A stretch of 64,000 nucleotides of DNA. Origin: Moniliella sp. 'wahieum'. Lineage: Eukaryota; Basidiomycota; Moniliellomycetes; Moniliellales; Moniliellaceae. Positions 23,987 to 36,159 of the stretch are shown piece by piece. Within the stretch, counting starts at the first letter, position 1, and the number at the start of each line of letters is the position of its first letter. The DNA is taken from positions 62,001 through 126,000 of the forward strand of contig RSEE01000056.1 of the NCBI GenBank assembly GCA_003971905.1, written 5' to 3'. A program made the position numbers and the translations under genes. Below the pieces are notes generated by a model. It saw nothing but the letters and a program-made list of their open reading frames with translations, did not search any database and was not told the DNA's origin.

Positions 23987-26900
23987 CAGGAAGCAATGTG
24001 GGGGCATGCTGACAGATCGTGGCAGTGGTCAGTGGTCAGTGACCAGGTGCTCCTGCGCGGCAAGCACGGCCCAGGTCGGAGAGATTGCAGGCGGACGTCG
24101 GGCACTGCGTCACCAAGGGTCGGTTGGGCTCTCGATCATCGATCATCTCTTTGGTCCGAAGGTCGTTGAGTACGTACGTAGTTCGTCGGTCTGCCGCTGC
24201 TGGGGCCTCCGACTCTCTCGTCTGTCAAAGATCTCCTGGCAAGCTCTTCTGATGTCCCCCTGTAGAACCAGTCTTATCATCTCGTCTCTTTCTCGCCGAA
24301 CCCACGGACCGTTTTGGCTCGTCTTTCCGTCAGGCAGCTGGCGCACCGACTACGGCAGGTAAACAAGGCACTGGTTGTTGCGTTTGCGTTCGTGTTCAGT
24401 TCCCAGTGTCACAGGAGACGTGTCGAGCCTGCTACTCTTCCAGATGACCGTCGAAGAGGTCACGAGGTCATCATAAAGAGAGAAAAAGAAGGAGGCCATA
24501 ATGGTGCCGTCGCAGCTGCGGTTAAGATCATCTGTACTGGCATAACTTCATCGAAAAAGTGGCGCAGGCGTACTATACAGATACGGTTGCACCCGGGTCA
24601 TGGGTGTACGAGCGATACACCACATCTTCAGAGAGATTACGGTCTGTCATCATCTCGTTCTTCCCGTGGAACAACTCTTTTCGACGGTCAAGGTGCCGCA
24701 GTGTCATCCTCGCCACACGCCATGTTGTCTTCATTGTGTGCGGGTGATAACGGACCCTGGACGAGCACCTGCATGTCATGTGCCATTCTTTTCCCAATTG
24801 CATTTCACCTTGAAGGAATTCAAATATACCATCTCCTGACTAGTATTAGGTGTTCCCCGATTCCAGATGCCTCGACGTCTGGTGTACCAAGTTTTCATGG
24901 GGCCCCTCCACCCCACCCCCCTGAATCTCCCTTTTGTTCCCGCGCCCCCAAATACATAGTCCAACTTCATCCCAAATGTCAACCAATGGCCCTATCAAAA
25001 CCTGAGTAGCCATTCCACATTGGCCGCTTCCCCAGTCCACGTGTCTTTGTCTCCCTCAACCGCCTTTGAGGACGACTTGAGCCCAGAATTGAGCCTCGTG
25101 AGGTTGAGGGGTTTCACTCCCCTCCTTACCCTAGCGCGTAATTTCTACCTAATCGGTGTCGGTGCTGACCAGCATGTGAAACTGGACTTACTTGTCGATC
25201 AGGCCATAGGGTTCGTAGCAGCCTCACAAAAGTTTAGGAGAATAAAGTGTAATTGAACATACGGCAACGCTCTGTCGGCCTCGCTACTACCACATAATGT
25301 GAGCACTGAACGTCGTATTGGACTAAGAAGCTTCTGCGACTGACTCGTTCAGAAGACTGGTGCGAGCTCGGAAGGAATGAAAACTGACTCACGTGACTCA
25401 GGGTCCGCGCGGTCCTAGGACGGAAACACGCTCAATCCAGTTCGATACATGGTCCGAATAAGATCAATTCTCCCTTCTCATAGGCTGTCTGTTTTGTATC
25501 TTGAACTACCATGGAGTATGCTTTTCGGCAGAGGGAGGGCAATCCACCCAGAAACTTATCCTCATGTCATTCACAGCCTTTATGTTATCGGTGTCTATGT
25601 GCATAAAATCCTTGAAGGTACCTTTTTACTTTGATTCCGCTGAAATCCCTAAGGTGTTGAAGTAACGGGAATCATAAGGCACCATACAATATTGGCGTAA
25701 CCGGAGATGTAATTTTTTCATACATCCCAAGGGTCTGACTGCGTTGCGACTCACATCCTTTGGGGCTAACGAACGCGAGCATATCTTCCATGCTGCTTCC
25801 CCATTTGGACTGCCTCGGCTGAAACTATGCATTTTGGGAGGTGTGCAGAACCACCAGCTGCGAGAGAGGGTAATACTGCCAAACATGTTTATGCCTCCTG
25901 CCTCTGTTCCTTCATCATGCCCAAGAGCTGCTGCAGATTGGTTGGCATATCAGGCTTCATGTTAAGGCATCCAGCCCATTTGCACGAAATGCAATTTCCC
26001 TCGATGTTTTCCTGCAGGATGAGGATCAAGTCTCATGCTTTTCTCTCAAAAGAATCTCATCCGTCCGGATAGAAATGTAGTTTCCAATACGAGAGCATAA
26101 CATGCCCATTGCGCACCCCTGTGTTACTTCTGCCAACAAATGTGCGAGCCGAAGATCGGTCATGATGCTTTGTAAGCTCAGTTAGACACTAGAATGTAAA
26201 ACGGAATGGCAGATATGTATCCCCCGGCTGGGGTGATATGTTCTGCCATCCTATTTTCTTTCACTTGTGCGCTCACCTCAGAGAGTCAGTCTCCTCCGAA
26301 TCTCCTCACTGCCCGCTCAGACGCAGCCGCAATGTTGGAGTGGTGTGTAACATGTGCTCGGAATTTGGTTGCAATCATGTCCTTGCTGCTAGAATGCGAC
26401 TTGGGACTACTCACGATCCTATGGAGATCAGGTGCACAGACACCTACGGACAAGGCGTGAAGGCAAGGCGGTGGCCCACAAGTCTTCAAGCACCGTCTGA
26501 AGGGAAGGAGAAAGGAAAGGAAGAGGGTGCTAGGAGGGCGCGCGCGGCCTGCAAGCGCAACTCTTCCGCCCGGCTACTAAGCGAACGTCACTGATCCATT
26601 GAGGAGGGCCGTGCAGTGGAATCCTAGCACTGCTTTGAGGTAAGAAAGTTGGGTGCAGTTGGTCCTACAACAAAGTTTTGATAGCCATCATTTCGCTGTT
26701 GCCTGTTTCTTGACAGGTCCAGTGTGCTGTCGTATGTACCAAGACGTTTCGCGCATTGACGCTTCACCACCGATGTAGGGCTGTATGGGCCAAACGAGTC
26801 GGGTGCTGTGATCACAATACGTCACAGATTCGACGATTTTTTTGTATGAGCGGCACTGAGTCTACAGCTTTGTGGGCCAATGCGGTAGTTTTCTGATTCT

Positions 26901-27761
26901 TTTAGCGTCAAAAAAATGGACACAGAGAATGAACAGGAATAGTCTGAAAAAGGATGGCTGTCATGAACATATTATACATTTATTTGCACTTGAATGGTCG
27001 GTCCGTGAGGGTGGGGTGTATTCCAAACATGTCATGCTTCCAAACCTAGTTTTCGAAAAGCAAGCCTAGCATTGGAAGAAGGAAAAAAAAGTAAAGGTGA
27101 CGCTCGCAAAATGTCCATCCGTTATTCATGGTTCAATGAACAATGTCACCTCCCCATCTCGTTGGCTGGAGCCATCCCGGCTCAAGCCAAATGGAACAAA
27201 TTTACAACGCATGGCGTCAACGTCACATGAGATTTCTTGCTCTATTACTCGTTGAAGAAGTACAAAATAATCCAGTATAATCAGCATGGGGTGTTAAAGG
27301 CAACCGTTGTTCTATGTCCAGCCTTATTGGCTTTGCATGGGTTCGCTCAACAGATCAGTACTGTTTGGCAGATATAGACAGGAGATGCCGACCTGGTGTG
27401 ACTCACGCCTTCCGCATCTGGTCTTGTTTTTCTTGCGTCACCCGAAAGCTTTGACATTTTTATTCCTACCATTGCCTGGCATCCCCATTCTCTCTCGTCA
27501 TGGCTCCAAACAGCAAAATTGCTTCTCTTTACGATGGCTGTACCGTTCCACGTGGTCCACAATTTGATTCAGAAAATGACGAGATCTCTGGTATATTCCT
27601 TTGCACTCATCGAATGTGCCCGCCTTTCATGTCCAAAATGCATCAATGGATATGAGGAAAGAGAAATCGAGACGTCGATTGAAGGGCAAAAGGGCGGAAG
27701 CAGGGCGTGCGGTTGGCCGTATCCGACCGACGGGGATACATCACACATCCAAACTAAACTT
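23987..27761. other. Gene-poor, lower-GC stretch, 3.8 kb
   Basis: It lies between LTR-like copy 2 and the inverted pair A/B and is visibly less GC-rich than the rest. Short open frames occur on both strands, but none shows a family signature or a plausible chain of exons. A small frame at about 27500-27655 (starting MAPNSKIASLYDGCTVPRG) is the most protein-like and is unrecognised. The stretch may be decayed transposon or other relic sequence. Confidence 0.4.
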
Positions 27762-28662
27762 TACCACGGGAACCCCAGAGACCCGTGAAAGCCGATAGAG
27801 GCCCGTCCGCTTGACCCAACAATAGAGGACGCTCCCAGATTCAAGTCAGTTAAATCGTGGCTGGCAAACCCGCCAGCGCAATTAGCACTAGTTCTAGTAG
27901 TACGTATCCTCACAACGATAGTCGCATCTCACCTAAGTGAATTGGGGGCCACTTCATGGCCACCCAATTGTCAGCATCTTTCTTTCCAACGACAGTTTGC
28001 CACGAGCCCGTTTACCTTAGCTTTCTAGGTTGCCCGTGTGCCAACCGCCCTCCCTGTTTTCCCTTGGTCCCTCGCTCTTCCTCTATTACGTTGTTTCCCT
28101 TTTAGTCGCTGTCTGTTAGCACTGTTTCGTAGTTTTCCCGGGCCACCGTCCATTGGCGTCTCCCCCTAGTACTGTCAACGAAATTGTTGAACTCAGTACA
28201 GGCACACAACTCCTCTTACAGTTAGTTGCTCCTCCGACTCCTGTCTTCGTTCTCCAGCTCCCATCTTCGGCCCTCCGTCCCTCAGACAACCCGTCCAGGT
28301 GCCACGCCGAATGCCAACAGCCTAGCTCAGTTCAGCCACTTGTGTTCCCTCTTCCAGCCACTCCGCCCCCAATCCCAGGACAGCTCTAGTCCGGCAGTGT
28401 TGATCCTCCGCTACCACTCCTCATCCCTGAACCCAAAGGCTTCAGACCACTGGCTACTGCTATCCAAGCCGGAGCTACTCAGCTTTGCCACACTTGTAGC
28501 CGTTCTACTATACGCCGAGAGACTGCTCCTTGTCCCTAGCCCCGCTCGGACCCACCAACCAGCCCAAGCGCGTAACTAGTACCGTGAGTCGACTTTAGGA
28601 CCTCTAAGGGATTGTACCCCTTAACCCCCTGGGCAGGCCCTCGGCGGCGCCGGCCCGTGAAA
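27762..28662 (-). mobile_element. LTR-like repeat copy A (minus orientation)
   Basis: This is a third relative of the 7917-8762 element, on the minus strand, about 900 bp. Its plus-strand right end reads AAGGGATTGTACCCC and then CGGCGCCGGCCCGTGAAA, the reverse complement of the family's start. Matches extend through CCGCTCGGACCCACCAACCA, CAAAGGCTTCAGACC and ATCTTTCTTTCCAACGACAG. The left boundary is less sure. It contains a hairpin with arms CAATTGGGTGGCC / GGCCCCCAATT near 27950. It is the most diverged copy, non-coding and old. Confidence 0.5.
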
Positions 28663-28676
28663 GTTACGGGTTAGAG

Positions 28677-29606
28677 AGTTACGGGCTACTTCAGATCTGA
28701 GATGGTCTGATCCAAGCTAAGGTCCACCTACTACTCTACACAAGAGCCCAGTAGAGCGTACGCCGAAGTCCAACCACAAGCCGTTTGATGAGGGTTGGTT
28801 AAGCCATATACGGTTGCCCGATCGAGGGGAGGCGCATCCGCGCGACTATAGTTAGCCCCAGCTGAAGTCGAAGTCGGTTGGCCTAAATGAGGCCACCGAC
28901 AAGTTTCCGGTATCTTTGCGACGGCTGTCGCCCCGTCACCCCTTACTTTATCTTTTTCTCCGTTGCGCCTGCGGCAACCAACCCCTCTTTTGACATGTCT
29001 TCCTTTTTACCCCCTAAAGTGTCCGTTCTCCCTTTTGATGTAGCTGTACCCCTGGTTAGTGGTGATCATTTTCCCCACCTTCCACTCTCCGCCCTTCCCG
29101 CCTTTCATGTCCAACTCCTGCTCGTTTCCAGCCAATGGATTCAGTACAGGCAACCTCGTCTGCGCTTGTTGCCTCCTCATCTTCCGACCTCGTCCTCCAG
29201 CTTTCCATCCGCCCAGTCGGGCGAGCCTTCCTTCAGCCGCGTCGAGTCCCTGTACCTTCGCGTGGGTTCTTTTCCAGCCACGTCAACTGTAGCTTCCACT
29301 GTTGAGCCCCCAGCACTGGCAGTGTTTGTCATCTACTGTTCCTCTCTACTACCCATCCTCAAGCCTCGGAGGTATCAGACAAGTTACTATACGGCCTAAA
29401 CAGGAGTGCATACGCAGCCTTGTCACACGTACAGCCGCCTCGGCTTCAATCATGCCCAAAGGTTTCTCTCTCCTCGTCTCTAGATCCGCTCAGATATACC
29501 AACTAACCCAATCCGAAACTGCCGTAAGTTGTCCTTCCGTTTCCTAAAAGGGATTATACTCCACAAACCTGGGCGGCCCCCACTGGCGGGGCCCGCCCCT
29601 GAGGCA
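28677..29606 (-). mobile_element. LTR-like repeat copy B (minus orientation), adjacent to copy A
   Basis: The fourth relative is about 930 bp in the minus orientation and starts only 14 bp after copy A in head-to-tail arrangement. The plus strand begins ACGGGCTACTTCAGATCTGA (compare the copy 2 end) and runs to GGGATTATACTCC and GGCGGGGCCCGCC. The tandem pair with almost nothing between could be one element inserted beside or into another, or two LTRs whose interior was lost. It is non-coding and old. Confidence 0.57.
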
Positions 29607-30952
29607 AGCGGCAAAGATCACTGATCATCTCTCAAAGAAAAGTACATGCTAGGGAATCCTGAAGGAATGTAGATATTCGGGGCACAAAGGGCAGCAATCA
29701 AGTTGTGATGGTGAAGCAAAAAAAAACTTGTAGATAGGAACCATGCAACCACCGTCGACCCCCGGCGCGAATTGATGGCAATGTGCCCAGCGGGCCATCT
29801 GAAAGGTGCAAAAGGCGCGCGTCGTGACTATCGTTGTGGTCACATGTTGCTGTAATAACATCGCAGTGCACAAAAGAACAAGCTGTATTCGCAGGGGCGA
29901 GGGGTGACTGAATCTGAGGTATGGCCCCAAGTGTTGGGTATACATTGGCTGAAGCGTGGAATTAGCTTTTCATTTTTGGTAACAGCCATGCGCCAACGTA
30001 TATGGAGGTGTGAAGGCAGAAATACGCATTTCGAGGGAAAGATGGAGCGTCAGTCGACAAGCAAGGGTCGCGTTAGAGCCAGAGATGTCGCTGAAGTACA
30101 CTTTCCTACATTATGCCTGTCCACAACAAATCTAAGCTGGTGGGCGAAGCTGAAGCGGTTAATAGGTTCCAGCCAACGTATTACGAATCCTTGGATTTAG
30201 CTCAAGCATCCTTGTCTATTCATCCCCTTCCCCTCACACTCGCAAAAATCATCCCCGTGTCCATACATGTGGGTAACAAGCATGCTCGGGGGCACAAAGA
30301 GACGGCAGTTAAGGTCCAGCATTCGGATGAGGAAGGGAGATGTGGTTGCAAAGGCCCCGGGCCTCTATCTTAATCCTCATGGCGTATCCATCGTTTCACA
30401 GATGAAAGAATGATGATCACGGGAATCATCAGTGGGGTTTGTGGAGGCGTTTTACGCGATACGCGTACACCTTGATCTGATGCGCTTCCAGGTACATCCC
30501 GCTTCCTTCGATAACAGCCCCTGTTCCCACCCTAACCGCAGGCATCGAACGTCAGCAATTAGTTCATGTCTATAAAGACGGTTCTTTTGGCAACCGCAAC
30601 ACTGCTGTCCAGGCTGAGACTGGTCAGTCCAAGATGATGGCCTTCTTCAATATGTTGGAAGAACGCAAGAGTGCTGTTTGAGATCCTTGGATTCATATCT
30701 CAAGCGTTTCCCTTCACAGAGCGAGCGCGATCGAGGATGTACGCGTGGGCAAAACAGTTAAAAGGCAGAAAGGGGCTCCTTTGAAGCCATCAGCTCCTCG
30801 GTTGCCTTGCATCCTTCGGTATATCTTGCACTACCGTATCATCCTTGCCAGTTCGCAGAGCGTCGAGCTTAGAGAGTGTTGCAGTCGTCTGCCACGCAAA
30901 CAGTCAATCTCCCACCCAATATACACATTCACGTGGCGACCTACCAATTCCA
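29607..30952. other. Intergenic, with one possible coding fragment
   Basis: Apart from the fragment at 30410-30681 I see no feature. The stretch is of intermediate GC and lacks the word repeats seen elsewhere. Confidence 0.4.
30410..30681 (+). CDS. Possible exon pair of an unrecognised protein (doubtful)
   Basis: From 30410 the plus strand reads MMITGIISG. With one G fewer in a GGGG run it continues FVEAFYAIRVHLDLMRFQ. A candidate 50-nt intron (30492-30541, GTACAT...CTAAC...GCAG) leads to IERQQLVHVYKDGSFGNRNT followed by AVQAETGQSKMMAFFNMLEE and a stop at 30679-30681. The residue mix is protein-like and the splice sites are good, but the phase across the join needs another indel and I cannot name a family. 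It may be a small gene, the 3' end of a decayed gene, or chance. Confidence 0.25.
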
Positions 30953-31487
30953 TCACTGCTTGGATCGAGGCCACTTTGTCCTTTTGTCGGTCCGCTCGCC
31001 TACAGCCCTCACAAAGTCAGTTATATGCGCACACAGAGCCACCTCGTAGAGAAACGCGTACTTGTCCAACTGCTTGATCCGGGTACTAATGTAACTCCGG
31101 GCTTTAGCCTGGCTCATGGGGAGGTACAGGCCGCCTAAACCGAGCGACACGAGCACTTCGCTTGCGGCGTTGCTGAGGTAGAGTTAATAACTTACATCTC
31201 CGAGCAGAGCAAGAAAGAACGTACTACCTCGTCGGCACTTCAATGCCGCTCTCAAGCACTTGAGAGCCATGGACAAAGGCCTCTTCTTCGGTATTGCGGT
31301 GCATGCGTTGTCGCACCTCAACCAGGTGGTCGGCCACCGCAACGTACGCATCCCGCTCGGCCTCGGTCTCAGCCAAGGCTTTCTTCTCCGCAACCAGGTC
31401 TGGCTGAAGACGATTTCGCACAAAATCTTGCGCTTTGCTCATCTCGGCATCCGTTACGGGCCGGTCGTCCAGCTGGTCGGACGACAT
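30953..31487 (-). CDS. UXT-like prefoldin-family subunit
   Basis: This is an alpha-type prefoldin fold protein resembling UXT, a small coiled-coil chaperone subunit of the prefoldin-like R2TP complex. Exon 1 (31487-31228) starts MSSDQLDDRPVTDAEM and forms a long charged helix (AEKKALAETEAERDAYVAVA). A 55-nt intron (31227-31173) splits a Ser codon. Exon 2 begins NAASEVLVSLGLGGLYLPM, the beta-hairpin part of the fold where animal UXT has a LGYGFFLEL-type segment, then SQAKARSYISTRIKQLDKY as the second helix. The total of about 156 residues equals the usual UXT length. The last 30 residues fit the family less well and could be replaced by another splice. The family assignment rests on the helix-hairpin-helix pattern and not on strong identity. 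Confidence 0.65.
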
Positions 31488-31785
31488 GGTGATGGTGGTT
31501 GAGCTGAGCCCGAATGGTTTTGATGCTTGATGGGGACATGCGGGCCGCACTGGTTACTGGTTACGTCACATGATGTGTGTGTTCAACATTGCAAAAGTGG
31601 GCACTCGCTTTTTTTCGCTTGTTGCAAGAAACACTTATCAAGAGGCCCAATGAGGTACTGAAGGAGCTGGATTGGCACAAAAGGTATACTATGGTTGCGG
31701 CGGCAATGGCCACCCTGACGGTGGTTGGAACATGATAGTGATGCATCCAAAACAAGAGTAGTGACAAGGACGGCGACATTGGAAA

Positions 31786-33026
31786 TCAGGCGGGAGTCAG
31801 CGGCTCAGGTGCAGGTGGCTGGGCCTCTTGCGGACCAAAGTTATCCACCACCTGGGATCCCTCAGGGAGTGCAAGTTCACCCTTGTCAAGCATATCTTGC
31901 AGGTACCCAACAGTGGGAATGGTCTGGGACCAAATATGGTCCCCCACAACTAGAGGCCGATACTTGCGTTGGATCTCTTGGTCCTTAGGAGCGTGGAGAG
32001 GTTGGAATGTGGTGTGGTAGTCTGGAGCCCAAAAGAGCGGGAAAGAAAACCGCTCTTGCTGGCCCATTGGTCGAACACGATGCCGGGTTGCGACATACTT
32101 GCCTCCAGACAAGAGTTCGGTCATGTCCCCAATATTGAGAACGAGCGTGCCTGGGCGTGGCGGAGCATCCACCCACTGGCCCTGGCCGTTGAGAACCTCC
32201 AACCCTGGCTGTTCTGACAGGAGAAGTGTCAAACACTCAAAGTCTGAGTGGGCCTGCATGCCCATCTCTTCGTTGGCCGGATCAAAATCGGGGAGAGCGG
32301 GTAGTGCAACAAGCGCAAGCTGGCAGGTGGGGCGGCTTGGGAGCTCATGTAATCCAAAGCGTTAGGGGGTAGGCCGAGGCTCATCCCCAGCGCTTGCCAC
32401 AGGCGGTGGCCCAGATGATATACCGCGTTGTAATAGTCCATCACTCTCTTGCGGAAGAGGGGAACGTCCTCTTCGCGAGGCCACAGGTTGCGGCCCAAAA
32501 GAGGTGTTGGGCTTGTACGAGAGGGGTGAGTAGAAGGGATCTCATATCCCACATCAAACGCTTCCTTGATATCCCCAATCGGACGGTCGCTGGAGCGAAA
32601 TTCGTCTCGGGGCTGGTAACCCTTGTGACTGGGGAATGACTTGCCAATGTAGGCCTCCATGCGCTTAGCTTCGTCCAGTGCGTAAAAGTCTTTGGCGGCC
32701 GATTGGAGTCCATGGATAAGCTCAGGGGAGATGCCATGGCCGGCAATGTAGGTGAATCCAACCCGCTCGGCTACAGCACCAAGTTCATCCGCCACCCTCT
32801 GTTGCTCAGTCAGGTCGGGAGAGAACAGTCCACTGACATTGAGGGTAGGAATCGAATTGAAGTCGCCATGCTTGTTCGTCCGCTCGTGTTGTGGACTCCG
32901 AAAAGTCGAGGACAAGGGGGTAGTGTAGTGTCGGGCGCGCACCTGACAACGGGGAAGGAGCGCGCTGGAAACAGGAAAGGGCAAGGCTTGGGCAGTGGAA
33001 AGTATAGGAAAGGGTGTGGTGGTCAT
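31786..33026 (-). CDS. 2-oxoglutarate/Fe(II)-dependent oxygenase, isopenicillin N synthase-like
   Basis: This is a soluble non-haem iron oxygenase of the IPNS/DIOX_N plus 2OG-FeII_Oxy type. The start at 33026 gives MTTTPFPILSTAQALPFPVS; the first 45 residues, with many Arg and Ser, could be a mitochondrial presequence. The N-terminal domain follows: IPTLNVSGLF, ADELGAVAERVGFTYIAGHG, FPSHKGYQPRDEF and ALGMSLGLPPNALDYM. The catalytic core has MQAHSDFECLTLLL (His and Asp iron ligands), LVLNIGDMTELLSGGKYVAT, the distal His in TRHRVRP, and the 2OG-binding RFSFPLFWAPDY. No intron is needed. One base is missing just before the HSD block (around 32300), joining LLHYP to LPDFDPANEEMG. The substrate is unknown. 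The next gene downstream, the UXT-like one, is on the same strand about 300 bp away. Confidence 0.86.
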
Positions 33027-34845
33027 GCTGGGAACCTTCCCTGTCCCCACGCCCGTCGGGCATGGAGGGCAGAGGAGAAAGACAAGCTGTTGCGTGTTGC
33101 GGCAGCCGATCGGGCGGCAATCATGGTCTAGGCATGTGGTGGTCGAGGATGTGGATGAGGAGTTGAGGTCGCAAGGGAATGGAAGAACACGGAGGTAGCA
33201 AGATAACCCACTGTTGGTCGAGTTATTTATCAAAACTCTAAGCCAATTGTGCCGGCCAGAGAGAGTTGGCTTTTGCCCACAGCCTACGAGTAATCCTTAC
33301 ACTCAGTGTACTCACTCAGTTCTTATCGTGACGCGTGACGCCTGATGGATCACGGTGATCGATCACGCGGAGCACGGACTGCCGCCCTCCGCCAAACAAC
33401 CCACAGTCAGTTGCAGAAACGACATGTGTAAGGGGGCCCTCTCCAGTCCCTTTCCGGCGGCTCTACTAATCAATGTTCAATGCAGTCGTGCAACCTGCTG
33501 GGTGTGTACGCTTGCAACCAATCCGGATGATCCCTCCCCGGGCCTCTACGCTCAACGTGTTCAACCACGCGTTCATCATCGATCTCTAGCTGATCCCAGC
33601 TTCACTTGAGCACGTGTGATCGACGCGCCGCCGGGTTTATTATATTCCGCCCGCGAAAGCCGAACGGCTGGGGCCTGCTGAGATCTGAGACGCTGAGGGA
33701 GCGAGGGCTCAGGCTTCGGAGCGATCAGACGAACCCGACGTGGCTGGCATTGAGTAAGTGCACAATCGCTAGTAACTTTCGGACAAAGCTTTGGCTTGCA
33801 CTCCCAGCGACCAGCCCAGTCTAGTGAGTATCTTGGCAGCTCTCAGATCTCAGATCTCAGCCTGATCCGATCTTTGAGGATCTTGCTGACTGATGTAATG
33901 CGTCTCTGTCTGCTTCTGTGGAAGATCTTTGGAATGGACTGGTAACTGGTAACTGTGGAAATGATTATTGTGATGCAGATGATGCATGCATGGTGTGAAT
34001 GAGTATGAAGCTGCATGATACATGCTTGTTGATGTGTATTGGATGGACGACATAGCCGAACATGGGCGCACCAACTGGGTGTGGTCTGGGCGGCGTTGCT
34101 CTCGCTCATAGTATGTCTGCCCGGTTTAGGAGGGACAGATGCGGGATGCAAGCTGTGGTCACCTTAATTTTGCCTGCGCCCCTCAACGAGTCAAAATCGT
34201 CAGGATGGGCATTGTCTGTAGCGTGGATTCAACATCTTCGTCGGCACCCCCTTGTCCCCTATCTCTTGATATATCAACCTCGAATTCAATTAACTCGTCA
34301 AAAAGCCCTCGGGGAAGAAGCGAGAATCGCTCTTCTCAATACATAGAGGAGAATGGTCGAGGCCCAATGACTGTGGTTCTAGACGTGCTCTACACAGTGC
34401 AAGACCCAAGTCAAGCATGCAAAGCGAGTAGCGAGATGACGCGATGACGGCATCACCTTGATGCATCTGCATCATCCCGTCAGTACAGCATCAGTTTTAA
34501 TGAGACACCAAACTTTCTCGCGAAGGCAACGCATATACGTGCTGCTGGATCATGATTGTGTGGAGTAAATCGGTACATGAGAGTGGTGGTTGTCGGTGTC
34601 GCGACCGTCCGGCAGGCTGTTGTAGCGACGTGTCCTGGTCCACTCGGCTTTAGAGACCGCAAAATGGATGCTGAAGCGTTTGTTGAGCCAGGTGGCTCGT
34701 GCTTTGGCCAATGTCCCTTCAGTTCCTCCTCACGCCTAGGAGTTCCGTTGTTTTTCTCTCTCCTGTTTTTTCCTTGTTCCGCAGCTTAGCCCTGGTGGCG
34801 ACTCGCTGCTTGATGATCCTCAGTAGGCGTTGCTGGTTGGCTTAG

Positions 34846-34871
34846 ACCACCACCACCACCACCACCACCAC
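34846..34871. repeat. (ACC)n microsatellite
   Basis: Eight perfect ACC/CCA units lie in non-coding sequence. Confidence 0.9.
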
Positions 34872-35318
34872 TAGTGCGATTGCATCACCCTCGAGGACCA
34901 TCTGGACTCCAGGTCTCATCAGCGTTTAGGACAGTAGCATAGGCGATCGATTGCGGGCGAGAGATAGACGTTGGTGGTAGGAAGCAGGACAAGGGCTACA
35001 GGAGAAGGCTACCAGTCGTTGGCTTACACGGATACGCGCGCATCTGCGCAGCAGTCCTCGGAGCCCGCACAACCTCGGGGCTAATGAGGCCGGAAGTGCA
35101 CACCGCGATCGCTGAAGCCAGTTCACCGTCGCGACACTGTGCGATATCCAAGTCCGATTTGTGCCTCCCCCCTTGAAAAGAGCGCCCGTGGGAACTGTGA
35201 GAACACTACTTCGTACTTAGCTGTGAGCGTGCCAGAAAGATTCCGGATGTGGGGCAAAGAAAGAGGACCAGGTGGCCTCAACGATCTCATCGCCGCCCTC
35301 ATCGCTCAGGTTAGCATG

Positions 35319-35400
35319 TGAACGTGTGAACATTGAACACGCTGAACATTGAACTTGAACTTGAACGTTGAACGTACGTGTTGAACGTTGAACGTTGAAC
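35319..35400. repeat. TTGAACGTTGAAC word array
   Basis: Repeats of GTGAAC, TTGAAC and the self-complementary GAACGTT(G) run through 82 bases, with inverse copies just downstream at 35447-35473 (GAACGTTCAAGTTCAACTTG). The same word occurs in intergenic DNA at 17668, 18847, 38534 and 57769. Confidence 0.8.
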
Positions 35401-36159
35401 CCTCCTTTCGTGATTTGTAAGTGATGCGAGCAGATTTGACTTGCGGAACGTTCAAGTTCAACTTGAACCTTGAAGGAGTGGAGGCCGAATGAACGTGGAA
35501 ACTCCGCCCCAGTGGGAAAAAGAATGTTTGGTTCCACAGAGGACCAAGTCAGGTCGTAGGTTAGTGTTCCTGTGGTCTTCTCAACCACCACCTTCACCAA
35601 CTGGACTTAGTTCAACGTCCAACCTCAACTCGCCCGCATGGCCCTTAACATCTTTCTTCCATTTCCTCTTATTTCTGGGCTTGGTTGTTACCTCACCCCG
35701 TGCGATGAGCCCTGCCGAGAGACACGTCACTGTTCACTAGTCACAGCAGCAACCCTTGCCAATTCAGGACTCTGCAGCTATTCGGTGCGCAGATGGATCC
35801 GGGAAACGCAAGGAAGACCAACCGAGCCTCCTGTACGCATTATGCTGCCCTGTCGATTCCAGCGGGGGGGCATAAGAAAGGTCTGCCAACAGCTTTTCTT
35901 TCCTTCTCTTGCCAATGCATTCCTGCATCCCTCTTCAATCAGTAGAGTCGTCTCGAGACGCCTTCTCTTCAACACTAGGCTGTAGACAGTCCCCTTAGCG
36001 TATGTTTGGTCCAGTCGATGCATCCCTCGAATGCACTGGGTTGCACTCTTCCATCTAGAGCGTGAGGTTTCTAATGTTCCCCCTAGTGGGCGATTGTGAA
36101 GTAAAGTACAAAAATGCATCCCTTCCCCTCTGTCCCCCCCCCCCCTCCTTTGCCCACTC

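Larger units (their letters stand above)
33027..36159. other. Intergenic, 3.1 kb
   Basis: No gene is supported. It holds TGACGCGTGACGCC (33331-33345), CAGATCT tandem words (33843-33862), a (CCA)n microsatellite (34846-34871) and the GAACGTT array at 35319-35400. Open frames on both strands lack family signals. Confidence 0.45.

Noticed and set aside
23987-27761. Centromere-like region
   Set aside because: GC is only moderately lower, the stretch is short, and nothing but composition and a few LTR-like copies points to it.
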